From Deltaproteobacteria bacterium (GTDB lineage Bacteria > Lernaellota > Lernaellaia > JACKCT01): a DNA stretch of 23,999 nucleotides. The stretch spans positions 1 through 23,999 of the forward strand of contig JACKCT010000025.1 in the NCBI GenBank assembly GCA_020633895.1, in the 5' to 3' direction. Positions 1 to 7,217 of this stretch are shown piece by piece. Made by a program: the position numbers and the translations under genes. The stretch's first letter is position 1. Each line of letters opens with the position of its first letter. The notes beneath the pieces are model-generated. The model was not told the origin of the DNA, did no database searches, and saw only the letters and a program-made list of their open reading frames with translations.

Positions 1-25
1 CTCTGATTGGTCAGTCGCGATTCTG

Positions 26-77
26 AAAATTCACACCTTTCCTCGAACTTCGTTCTCGTAAAAGTGTGGCACCCCCG
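26..77 (+). repeat. Family B hairpin repeat, copy 1
   Basis: The constant ends TTCACACCTT and AAAGTGTGGCACCCC flank a variable inner arm, here GAAC-TTC-GTTC. The outer arms pair imperfectly around it. The same design recurs at 6041-6090, 17864-17910 (reverse), 17931-17976 and 20658-20703 (reverse). It lies in the 3' flank of the minus-strand gene that stops at 191. Function unknown. Confidence 0.75.
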
Positions 78-100
78 TCGGTTGCGGCACTTAAGCGGCT

Positions 101-169
101 GGAGTAAAGCGACTTCCACCATGGCTCGTCCAACCCGCGCGACAGCGTGAGAGATACGAAGTATCTCCC
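101..169 (+). repeat. Family C repeat with GAGATAC/GTATCTC hairpin, copy 1
   Basis: About 69 bases, ending in a perfect 7-bp stem with a GAA triloop (GAGATACGAAGTATCTC, 151-167). A second copy in the opposite orientation is at 20532-20600, and a third, cut by the window edge, starts at 23959. This copy ends about 20 bases beyond the stop of the PHP lipoprotein gene, so it could fold at the end of that transcript. Confidence 0.75.
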
Positions 170-190
170 AGTCCGGCGCGACTACGCGCC

Positions 191-1921
191 CTAGGGGCCG
201 ACGTAGATGGCGTTGGCGTAGATCAGGGGGTATTCGCGGATAAACTGGGATGCCTTCGGGCCCAGCCAGCTTTCCAAGTGATCGGGCACGATCGTCGCGG
301 TCACGTAATACGCCCCGGTCTCGTCGAGAGGCAGATCGATCGTCGACTCCGTGGTTTCAGTGACCAGCTCACCCCCGGAGCCGTCGGCCCGCCAGAGTTG
401 GAGCTTGATCGTCGGCGTCGCCAGGCCCGGCGGCATATTGTAGAGCGTCGGGGCCTTGATGTGCGCCACCGCGCTGTCGCCCAGGGACGCCATGTCGCCC
501 ATCTCATGCACGGCCGAGTCGTCGGTGATGTGAAAATCGAACCCGATCGGCTCGCCGAAGACCTGGAACGCGCCGTACATGCGCCCGTCGCCCACCGCCT
601 CTTCGATCTCGTCCAGGTTGCGATGCTCCACCAGCACGTAATTGGCGAACCAGCGCATCATGCGGCGGTAGCTGTCGGCCCGATCGCCGTCGGACAGGTT
701 GAAGGGCAGCGCGTTGCGATGGGCGTCCGTCGCCACGGTCACGACCGTGTGGCGCTGGTTGAGCACCTTATCCCAATGCATCCGCGACGGACCGTTTTCG
801 GACAGGAACGCCATGAGCATCAGGTCCGGGTGGGCCGAATCGCCGAAGGGGAAAAGCATGTTGTAAAGGTCGCCCAAAAAGCCCAGGGCGGGCAGACCCA
901 GGAATTCGGCGCGGATATCCGGGTCGATGTTGGCGTGGAGGTTGTAAACCTCGAAACCGTCCACGGGCAGCGCCAGGATGTCTTCGGTTTTCCACCCTTC
1001 CGTATGAGGAATGAAAACCATCGCGCCCAGCGCCTTCATGCCCGCCACCGCGTCGGCGGTGGAGCCGTTCAGCAGTTGGGATCGGGCCGCCGCGTCGCCG
1101 TCGGGCATGCGTCGCAGCCCCAGGGGCATCAGATCGTTCTCATTGCCGGCGGTAACGAGCGCGTAATTGCCGTCCTCGCAGGTGATCTTGTTGGCGTAGG
1201 GGAACTCGCCTTCATAGAGCAACTCGTCGCCTTCGTCGGGCTGGTAGAGCAGCACCTCGGGATACTCGTAATGCACGAACGAGTCGTCATGGTCGGTGAG
1301 GAAGACGAACTGCTGATTGGTCGTGCAGATCGCCTCGCGAAGTTGGTCATAGCAGTCCTGATTGGGCTTGCCGTCGATGAACGGTTTGCCGTCGCAGGCA
1401 TCGTGGGAATAGATGGAATGCATATGAATCAGGCCGCGCAGGGTCGTCAGCCCGCGCATCGCCGGATGGCGCTCGATAGGCACCACCGTGGACGGATCCC
1501 ACGGCTCGTCCAGATCGTCGTCGCCGGTGTCGTCATCGGACGTATCGTCGTCTGAAGTGTCATCGTCGGACGTGTCGTCATCCGACGTGTCATCGTCGGA
1601 CGTGTCATCGTCGGTCGTGTCGTCGTCCGCCGTGTCATCATCGTCGGCAGTGTCATCATCGGAGGTATCGTCGTCGTCGCCGGTGTCATCGTCGGACGTG
1701 TCGTCGTCGACCGTGTCATCATCGTCCACGCTGTCGTCATCGACAACGTCGTCGTCGACCGTGTCGTCATCGTCCACGCTGTCGTCATCGACAACGTCGT
1801 CGTCGGACGAATCGTCGTCATCGTCGCCGCCGCAGCCGGCGCCCCACGTCATTCCCATCGTCGCGACGAGCAGGAAGATGCCCGCGACCCACCAACCGTG
1901 TTTTGAATGTTCGTTCATCAT
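191..1921 (-). CDS. Asp-rich lipoprotein with PHP metal-hydrolase domain
   Basis: Predicted lipoprotein of 576 residues. The N-terminus has a short charged region, a hydrophobic segment and GAGC, with Cys30 as likely lipidation site; the -3 residue is Gly, so the lipobox is not canonical. Residues 33-139 are almost entirely Asp with Ser, Thr and Val, a probable extended stalk. From about residue 160 a PHP (polymerase and histidinol phosphatase) domain follows with its metal-ligand motifs in order: HMH (166-168), TDH (209-211), GNE (259-261), PH (305-306) and DAH (399-401). All appear intact, so a metal-dependent phosphoesterase or related hydrolase outside the cytoplasm is likely; the substrate is unknown. 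ATG 1921 (or ATG 1918) is chosen because an upstream TTG at 1972 would put a basic extension before the signal peptide; neither has a strong ribosome site. It lies 79 bases after the gene ending at 2001, probably co-transcribed. Confidence 0.82.
   Translation of the reverse strand: MMNEHSKHGWWVAGIFLLVATMGMTWGAGCGGDDDDDSSDDDVVDDDSVDDDDTVDDDVVDDDSVDDDDTVDDDTSDDDTGDDDDTSDDDTADDDDTADDDTTDDDTSDDDTSDDDTSDDDTSDDDTSDDDTGDDDLDEPWDPSTVVPIERHPAMRGLTTLRGLIHMHSIYSHDACDGKPFIDGKPNQDCYDQLREAICTTNQQFVFLTDHDDSFVHYEYPEVLLYQPDEGDELLYEGEFPYANKITCEDGNYALVTAGNENDLMPLGLRRMPDGDAAARSQLLNGSTADAVAGMKALGAMVFIPHTEGWKTEDILALPVDGFEVYNLHANIDPDIRAEFLGLPALGFLGDLYNMLFPFGDSAHPDLMLMAFLSENGPSRMHWDKVLNQRHTVVTVATDAHRNALPFNLSDGDRADSYRRMMRWFANYVLVEHRNLDEIEEAVGDGRMYGAFQVFGEPIGFDFHITDDSAVHEMGDMASLGDSAVAHIKAPTLYNMPPGLATPTIKLQLWRADGSGGELVTETTESTIDLPLDETGAYYVTATIVPDHLESWLGPKASQFIREYPLIYANAIYVGP
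1505..1825 (-). repeat. Triplet-based low-complexity tract encoding the Asp-rich stalk
   Basis: About 107 codons of GAC/GAT broken by TCC, ACG, GTC and GGC codons, in blocks of 3-4 Asp plus 1-2 spacer residues. The plus strand reads as imperfect TCGTC/TCATC repeats. Blocks such as DDDTSDDDTS recur exactly, and a longer VDDDSVDDDD unit occurs twice, pointing to slippage or unequal exchange as the source of length change. Confidence 0.85.
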
Positions 1922-2000
1922 GGCGCCGGATCTTAGCAAATCGGGGGCGCGTCGCCTAGAATTTTTCGGCAACCAACGTCATTGGGAACCTTCCGCATCA

Positions 2001-3899
2001 TCAGCCGCAGCATCCTCCGTTATCGTCGTCGTCATCGTCGTCGGAGACGTCATCATCGACCTCGTCGTCGTCCCCTCCGTCGTCGTCAACCGTGTCATCG
2101 TCCCCGTCGTCGTCGGTCGCGTCGTCATCGTCGCCGGGAAGGGTGGTGGTGGTCGTCGTGCCGCCGGTGGTCGAGGTGACGGTCGTTGTCGTCGTCCCCT
2201 CGCCGGTGGTCGAGGTGGTGGTGGTCGTCGTGGTTGTTGTCGTGGTGGTTGTCGTGGTGGTTGTGGGCGCCGCGGGCAGATCGTCCCACCGCAGATCGTA
2301 CTTGACGCACTCGTCGCTCCCGTAAACCTTGATGTAATACGTCCCCTCGCCGTCCACGTTGGAGTCAATGGCCTCGTTGTCCGTGGTCGAATCGGCGGTG
2401 GCGATCGTGTCGCCGGCCGCGTCGACCAGGGCGACGTCGATGTTGCCTTCCGCGTGGGAAAACAGCACGTCGACCTTCACCCGCCCCGTGTCCGTCGGCC
2501 CCGACGTCTCGACCTCGTACCAATCCTCGTCACACTGCCGGCCGTAGCCCTCGAGGGTCGTCAGCCAAATCGTCTCTTTCTTGGTCAAATCGTAGGCGGT
2601 CTGGCGCGTGTCGTTTTCCTCGTAGAGATCCTCGTCGCCGAACCGGTCCCAGCCGACCTGAGCGCGGGTAAAGGGGCACACGGCGGACGAATAATCCTTC
2701 ATCACGCACGCGTCGTCCGCGTCGCAGGAATTCTCGCAATTGCCGTTGGCGGTTTCCCACGGATTGTCCGGGCACGAGCACGAACAGGCAAACTTGTCCG
2801 CGTCCACGTGTTCTTCGCAGGCGCCGAACAGGCGACCGATCAGCCGCCGGGTGACGATGTCCATATTGTCGATTCCCCAAGCGCCGTTGTCGTAGGTCAT
2901 CACGGCGAAGGGCCCGCCGTAGTAGGCGTAATTCGACACGCCGTCGGCAAAGGCCCCATCCGCGTCGTTTTCGCTGTTGACCACGAAGATCGTCACCGCG
3001 CCGTCCCACCCGAAAAAGGCCTTGGAAGAGGCGTTGCTGTTTCGAACGTCCTGCATGTAATCGCCCGAACCCGGGTCGGAGCCGTTGATAAGCGGGCTGA
3101 TCCAGGTCCCTTCATTTTCGGAAGAGAGCTGAATCGCCTCGTAGACGGTTTTCGCGGTGCGATGGTCGGGGCCGTAGGCGGACAGATCGAAGACCAGATA
3201 CCGCCCCGCCGCGTCCGCCTGAGCCGCCCACCACGCCAGGGCGGCGGCGATCTCGTCCTCCACCTTCCCCCAGTTTTCCTCGGTCCAGGTTTCGGTGTTC
3301 GGACTCAGGATCGCGCGGCTCTCGGGGGTATGCACGATCACGCCGATCTCGCCGTCCAGCGGCTGGGGCGTATCCAAAGCGAGCGACGGCGCGGCCCGAA
3401 AAACCTCGCCGGCCATCGCCCGCTTCAATTCGCCGTCCAAGCCCGAAGAATCGCGGCCCGTCCCCGACACCGCGATCCGGCGCAACAACGCAGCCGCCCG
3501 GCGATCCGAAGACTTCAACGTGACCACGTCCAGCGCGCTATCCGCCGCCAGACTCTCCCGGACCGCCGCGCCGGCCGCCCCGATGATCGTCCGGCGATGG
3601 GGGATCTTGACCAATACGCGGACGGGAGCGCTTCCCACCCGATCGAGCAAATCCTCCCAACGCACCTCCTCGCCGTTTTTCGACCGCACCAGGAACACAT
3701 CCCTCAGAAGCGACGAGGCCGCGGCCGCGGCGTGGTCGTGGCGATGGGCGTGAAAATGAGCATCGCAGGCGGCGGATCCCGGCGCGTCGCTCGACGCCGT
3801 CGCCGGGGACGCGAAAGCAGCGGCAAAAATGAGCAACGCGAAAAAAGCAGTTTTGAGGGGGATGCAAAGCAGAATGCGGCGAACGACAAGGGTTTTCAT
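2001..3899 (-). CDS. Secreted metalloprotease-like protein without HExxH, with PPC-like domain and Thr/Asp-rich tail
   Basis: 632 residues. A signal peptide (1-36, probable cleavage near ATA-SS) is followed by a region with no recognised domain, then about 230-420 resembling large exported zinc metallopeptidases of Asp-rich-lipoprotein bacteria: VFDLSAYG, a Cys-rich stretch (361-408) and CPFTRAQVGW. Where those relatives (from memory) carry HExGHLFGA, this protein reads RLIGRLFGA (352-360), so both His ligands and the catalytic Glu are absent. Residues about 424-538 look like a bacterial pre-peptidase C-terminal (PPC) domain, opening EENDTRQTAYDL. The tail is a 17-Thr run (546-562), more Thr-rich sequence, an Asp-rich block (590-626) and NGGCCG. 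ATG 3899 has GGGAG about 7 bases upstream. Probably a secreted or surface binding protein rather than an active protease. A TTGACA promoter lies upstream, and the PHP lipoprotein gene follows. Confidence 0.72.
   Translation of the reverse strand: MKTLVVRRILLCIPLKTAFFALLIFAAAFASPATASSDAPGSAACDAHFHAHRHDHAAAAASSLLRDVFLVRSKNGEEVRWEDLLDRVGSAPVRVLVKIPHRRTIIGAAGAAVRESLAADSALDVVTLKSSDRRAAALLRRIAVSGTGRDSSGLDGELKRAMAGEVFRAAPSLALDTPQPLDGEIGVIVHTPESRAILSPNTETWTEENWGKVEDEIAAALAWWAAQADAAGRYLVFDLSAYGPDHRTAKTVYEAIQLSSENEGTWISPLINGSDPGSGDYMQDVRNSNASSKAFFGWDGAVTIFVVNSENDADGAFADGVSNYAYYGGPFAVMTYDNGAWGIDNMDIVTRRLIGRLFGACEEHVDADKFACSCSCPDNPWETANGNCENSCDADDACVMKDYSSAVCPFTRAQVGWDRFGDEDLYEENDTRQTAYDLTKKETIWLTTLEGYGRQCDEDWYEVETSGPTDTGRVKVDVLFSHAEGNIDVALVDAAGDTIATADSTTDNEAIDSNVDGEGTYYIKVYGSDECVKYDLRWDDLPAAPTTTTTTTTTTTTTTTTTSTTGEGTTTTTVTSTTGGTTTTTTLPGDDDDATDDDGDDDTVDDDGGDDDEVDDDVSDDDDDDDNGGCCG
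2022..2264 (-). repeat. Triplet tracts encoding the Thr run and Asp-rich tail
   Basis: ACC/ACG codons (2214-2264) give 17 consecutive Thr; a second Thr-rich part and then GAC/GAT codons (2022-2132) give the Asp-rich part. Like the tract in the neighbouring gene this is triplet-based and likely length-variable. Confidence 0.8.
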
Positions 3900-3954
3900 G
3901 CGACTCTCCCGCGGCGGGGTTCATCCAAGACGAAGGTATTTCTGAACGTCCCGG

Positions 3955-3983
3955 ATCAAAGATTAACCCCCGGCGTCTGTCAA
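3955..3983 (-). promoter_or_regulatory. Sigma-70-type promoter for the protease-like/PHP pair
   Basis: On the minus strand, a perfect TTGACA (3978-3983) is followed after 17 bases by TTTGAT (3955-3960, 4 of 6 to TATAAT). The predicted transcript would start near 3948, leaving a leader of about 50 bases before ATG 3899. Prediction from sequence only. Confidence 0.5.
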
Positions 3984-4055
3984 CGAAGAATCACGTCAAC
4001 AGCCGCGCGGTTCGTGGGATCTTACAAAATTCGAGGGAAAAGAATCGGAAGGGCG

Positions 4056-4712
4056 CTAGAAATAGACATTCACGCCGACATAGCCCCCGGCGGTGGAGAA
4101 GTCCTTGGCCTCGAAGATTTCCTCCGAATCGTCGGCGGTTGGCGTCGCGTCCCAGCGACCCTCCAGACGCAGGAAGAAGAACTTGTTGAGTTCATAGTCG
4201 AAGCCCGCGCTTAAGGCCGTTCCCCAAAGGAAGGCGTCGCCCGAGTTGGCCCGGGGGATGGTGCGTTCCTTGCCGCTGCGCTCCAGGACAAGATATTTGA
4301 ACCCGCCGCCGAAGCCCACGTACGGCGCGAATTCCCGATAACGAAACGGCTCGAAGCGCAGCACCGCGAACACCGGCGCTGCCCGCCAATAGCTGTAGCC
4401 ACGGTTGTCGAAAACGATCGCCTCGCCGTCGAGCGTCACGCCCTTGGGGTTGCCTTCGCCGAATTGATAACCCACCTGGGCGCCCAGGGAGAAATACCAG
4501 AAGAGATAGCGCTTGAAGTCGACTTGGAGTTCGTAGAGGAAGGGGAATTCGTCCCGGATCTCCGAGTCCGTGGGAAACGCCGGACCCAGGCCGCCGCCGA
4601 CTTCCCAGCCGCAACGCGCCTCGGTCTTGCCCGCCCAAGCGGGGACGGCCATGGCGAACAGGATGGTCAATGTCGCGCCGATGATCGCGGCAATGTTCAG
4701 GGTGCGTCGCAC
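4056..4712 (-). CDS. Small outer-membrane beta-barrel-like protein
   Basis: 218 residues from GTG 4712. The signal peptide MRRTLNIAAIIG... ends near AWA-G. The rest is rich in Gly, Tyr and Phe with alternating polar/hydrophobic stretches (FFFLRLEGRW, YVGFGGGFKYLVL) and ends in an aromatic residue (GVNVYF), all typical of outer-membrane barrels of the OmpW/OmpA-like size class. GTG 4712 is preferred because GGAG sits 5 bases upstream; ATG 4739, in the same frame, lacks a ribosome site but would also give a signal peptide. The gene follows the glycosyltransferase by some 80 bases on the same strand and may be co-transcribed. No specific family is recognised; function unknown. Confidence 0.7.
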   Translation of the reverse strand: MRRTLNIAAIIGATLTILFAMAVPAWAGKTEARCGWEVGGGLGPAFPTDSEIRDEFPFLYELQVDFKRYLFWYFSLGAQVGYQFGEGNPKGVTLDGEAIVFDNRGYSYWRAAPVFAVLRFEPFRYREFAPYVGFGGGFKYLVLERSGKERTIPRANSGDAFLWGTALSAGFDYELNKFFFLRLEGRWDATPTADDSEEIFEAKDFSTAGGYVGVNVYF

Positions 4713-4794
4713 GTCGACTCCGTGACGAATCGCGCTCATCCTACACAATCGCGAATTGGCGGCCAATGCCGTGTCGTCGGCGCGGTTCCCCACC

Positions 4795-5667
4795 CTATTC
4801 CGCCCCGCGAAACAACGAACTCGCCGCCCCCAGGCACCAGTTCGTCTTCGCGATCGCCATGGCGGGCCAGAGGCGCCAGCGACGGTAGGCAATGGGCGTG
4901 TGACGCAATTGATGCACGGCAAAGATCGCTCCGATCAACGGCGCTCCGAAGGCAAGGACGAAGGGGTTGAGCATGGCGCGGGGTGTCGCCGAAAGCTCGG
5001 GCAGGCGCTTGCGAACCTGGATCGAATGAAACCCCCACAGCCCCGCCCGACGCCACAGTCCGCCCGGCCCCACCGGGATCGGCTTATGCGTGATGCGCGC
5101 GGCCGGTTCCAAGTAGGGCGTCACCCCCGCCGCTTTGCATCGCAGGACGAATTCGAAGTCCTCGCCCGCCCGGTTTTTATCTGGATACGGCCCGGCCGTC
5201 TCCCAAAGACGTCGCGTCACGGCCAGATTCGTCGCGGTCAGCGTCTCCACCTCGCCGCCGGGGTGCCCTTCGAGCTGATCGAAAAATCCGGTGACTTGGT
5301 CGGCCGTGTGCCAGTAGCCGCCGTCGATCGGGCGCATCACGCCACCGACCAGTTCGTGCCCCTCGGCGACGCGCGCCAGAAGCGCCTTGAGCCACCCATG
5401 GGCCGGGACGCAGTCCGCGTCCAGGAAGACGGCCACGTCGAATTCGCCGGCGAGTTGCAATCCCATGTTGCGGGCCATGCCCGGCGGGACGGGGGCGCCG
5501 GTGTCGAAGATGGTCAGGCCCGGCTGGTCGCGCAGATCCGCCGGCCGCGCGCCCGACAGGATGACGCGTACCCCCGGCCGCTGCGTGAGCGCCGCGCTGA
5601 TCGTCTCCTGCGTGACGCGCTCGCCCGCGCAGGGGATCACGATGACGACGTTGTCCGTGGGGTACAT
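4795..5667 (-). CDS. Family 2 glycosyltransferase
   Basis: 290 residues with GT-A fold signatures: an N-terminal VVIVIPCAGE strand-loop for nucleotide-sugar binding, GMARNMGL, the metal-binding DAD in VFLDADCVPAHGW, and GEDFEFVLRCKAAG, the acidic motif around the acceptor/catalytic site in GT2 enzymes. The C-terminal 80 residues contain a hydrophobic, possibly membrane-associated segment (MLNPFVLAFGAPLIGAIFAV). It probably transfers a sugar to an envelope glycan or lipid from the cytoplasmic face; donor and acceptor cannot be told. ATG 5667 has only GAGG one base upstream, so translation initiation may be weak. The barrel-protein gene follows; no other sugar gene is adjacent, though a SpsF-like gene lies 5 kb away. 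Confidence 0.85.
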   Translation of the reverse strand: MYPTDNVVIVIPCAGERVTQETISAALTQRPGVRVILSGARPADLRDQPGLTIFDTGAPVPPGMARNMGLQLAGEFDVAVFLDADCVPAHGWLKALLARVAEGHELVGGVMRPIDGGYWHTADQVTGFFDQLEGHPGGEVETLTATNLAVTRRLWETAGPYPDKNRAGEDFEFVLRCKAAGVTPYLEPAARITHKPIPVGPGGLWRRAGLWGFHSIQVRKRLPELSATPRAMLNPFVLAFGAPLIGAIFAVHQLRHTPIAYRRWRLWPAMAIAKTNWCLGAASSLFRGAE

Positions 5668-5785
5668 GCCTCGACGCTAACGAATCGGACGGAGGTTGGA
5701 AAGTTCCGGCGTTGCGACGCGCCGTAAGTTGAATATTTGTTAAAGCAAAGGGAGCGGACTGGTACGGCGCGCACGACGAACACTT

Positions 5786-5999
5786 CCGTCAGAGCCGCGC
5801 GCGTGAGCAAGCGGTCCAGAGGGTTTGCCGAATCGAAACGCTCGACGACCCCGTGCTGATCCATATTCGCCAAGGCTACGACGGATAGGCTTGGGGCTCT
5901 GATTCGTCGGAGTATTTTGCGAATAACGTTCGAGTTTGACCCCTCACTACCCGCCTTCGCCAAGGCTACGGCGAGGCAAGCCGTTCGGGGCTCTGACGG
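5786..5999 (+). mobile_element. TIR-bearing MITE-like repeat, copy 1 (214 bp)
   Basis: Perfect 11-bp terminal inverted repeats CCGTCAGAGCC / GGCTCTGACGG. The interior is collinear with the copy at 15776-15969: GCAAGCGGTCCA, CGCTCGACGACCCCG, GTTTGACCCCTCAC and the core GCCTTCGCCAAGGCTACGGC. This copy carries about 30 extra bases around 5860-5890, with a second partial TTCGCCAAGGCTACG. No coding capacity. Movement by a transposase elsewhere is an inference. Confidence 0.6.
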
Positions 6000-6040
6000 G
6001 CATGATCGCGGCTCGGACGGACATAGTCGGCGCGAATCGA

Positions 6041-6090
6041 AAATTCACACCTTCTCTCCACCTGCGGTGTCGCGAAAGTGTGGCACCCCC
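6041..6090 (+). repeat. Family B hairpin repeat, copy 2
   Basis: Constant ends TTCACACCTT and CGAAAGTGTGGCACCCC, with inner arm CACC-TGC-GGTG. It ends 14 bases from the stop codon of the minus-strand radical SAM gene, so it would be transcribed in the 3' end of that operon. Confidence 0.75.
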
Positions 6091-6103
6091 AATGTGTACG
6101 ACT

Positions 6104-7213
6104 CTACTTACCCGGCCGCCCTTGCGGATACGCCGCGGAGCAGTCGACGCACGGCGCGGGGACGTCGTGGCCGGAAGCGACGCCCCGGCGGACGGCGGCC
6201 ATCTTGGGAGAGTTCCAGGCGGTGAAAAATCCCCGCGTGCGCGCGTTGTCCACGTCGAGTTTATCACCCTCGACATAGCAGCACGTGGACAACCCCCCGT
6301 CCGGCGCCAGCACCGCCACCCGCCAAGGCCAGAAGCACACCTTGCCGATGTTGTCCTTCACATCCGGCGCCCCATGCAGACGCAGCTCGTGTTCCGGCGC
6401 GAACCACTCCCGGGCCAGCGCTTCGTCGTCCACGCCGAACGGCAGATTCGGCCGCTCCACCTCCAACGTGTCGAACCCCCAAGGCCGCACCAGGGAATGG
6501 GCCTCGCGAAGCTGATGGTGGTTGTGGGCGAACGCCAAAAACTGCCAGACCAAGCGCGGATACCCCCGCCCCTGCCGCTCCCGGGCGGCGCGAAGTTTTT
6601 GGACATTGCCTCGCACGACGTTGATGTCCGACCCGACCCGGTAGCGGGCGTGCGTCTCGGCGGTAGTGCCGTCCAGGGAGACGATGATGCGGTCCGGCCC
6701 CGCCGCGACAATCGCCTCCGCCTCGGCCTCCGACAGCGGCCGGGACAGATTCGACGAAAACACGCACCCCAGGCGCCGCCGTTTCACCGCCGCGATGTAC
6801 TGGGGCAGCCGCGGCACCAGCGTCGGCTCGCCCCAGCTATAGAGAAACACCTGAAACGCCCGCTCGGCCACCTGATCGAGCATGTCCTCGAACTGGGGCA
6901 GCGGCATCACGCCCTTCGCGCGTGCCGCCGATTTGTTCCCCGTGGCGCACAGGGGGCATTCGAGCTGGCAGGCATTGGTGATGTCGATGGTCATGGTCGG
7001 CGGGTAGGACGAAAGAACATCGCGCCGACGGCGGTATTCGTATTCGTTGAGCAACGCGTTGGCGACGCGGGCGGGCGTGGCATATTTGATCAGCAGCGAC
7101 GCGTGGGCCCATAGGCGCTGGACGCGCGTTCGCGTCACGTCGGGCACGAGGGCTTCGAGCCGTTCTCGCCGGCCGTGCTTGCCGGGAATGGGAAGGGCGT
7201 CGGCGGCGGCCAT
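6104..7213 (-). CDS. Radical SAM protein with SPASM-like C-terminus
   Basis: 369 residues. The radical SAM cluster motif CX3CX2C is at Cys82, Cys86 and Cys89 (CQLECPLC), preceded by MTIDITNA. SWGEPTL (126-132) is the GGE-like SAM-binding strand, and VSLDGTTAETHARYR (178-192) is typical of the SPASM/peptide-maturase branch. The C-terminal region has Cys293, Cys311, Cys312, Cys355 and Cys358 (CVDC), fewer than a full seven-Cys SPASM domain, so probably one auxiliary Fe-S cluster. ATG 7213 lies 4 bases after the stop of the B12-binding radical SAM gene with no clear ribosome site of its own, which implies translational coupling. The substrate is unknown; no precursor-peptide gene is visible nearby, so a lipid, sugar or small-molecule target is as likely as a peptide. 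Confidence 0.88.
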   Translation of the reverse strand: MAAADALPIPGKHGRRERLEALVPDVTRTRVQRLWAHASLLIKYATPARVANALLNEYEYRRRRDVLSSYPPTMTIDITNACQLECPLCATGNKSAARAKGVMPLPQFEDMLDQVAERAFQVFLYSWGEPTLVPRLPQYIAAVKRRRLGCVFSSNLSRPLSEAEAEAIVAAGPDRIIVSLDGTTAETHARYRVGSDINVVRGNVQKLRAARERQGRGYPRLVWQFLAFAHNHHQLREAHSLVRPWGFDTLEVERPNLPFGVDDEALAREWFAPEHELRLHGAPDVKDNIGKVCFWPWRVAVLAPDGGLSTCCYVEGDKLDVDNARTRGFFTAWNSPKMAAVRRGVASGHDVPAPCVDCSAAYPQGRPGK

Positions 7214-7217
7214 GGGT

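Larger units (their letters stand above)
5668..6103. other. Intergenic region made mostly of repeats
   Basis: 436 bases between two minus-strand genes. It holds the AT-richer leader of the glycosyltransferase gene (5700-5760), one complete TIR-bearing repeat element (5786-5999) and a family B hairpin (6041-6090) just beyond the stop of the radical SAM gene. I see no credible short gene. Confidence 0.7.

Noticed and set aside
278-1555. A 425-codon plus-strand frame over the PHP lipoprotein gene
   Set aside because: It is the complement of the PHP-domain coding region, whose own frame has intact PHP motifs; the product is His/Val/Gly-rich without any recognisable domain.
1505-1825. A CRISPR-like tandem repeat
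   Set aside because: The units are 5-15 bases without spacers and are in frame with a coding region; this is a codon repeat.
1488-4214. A very long plus-strand open frame opposite the Asp-rich lipoprotein and protease-like genes
   Set aside because: It is the complement of triplet repeats (poly-Ser/Val) and of real minus-strand genes, continues across gene boundaries, and has no signal, domain or plausible composition.
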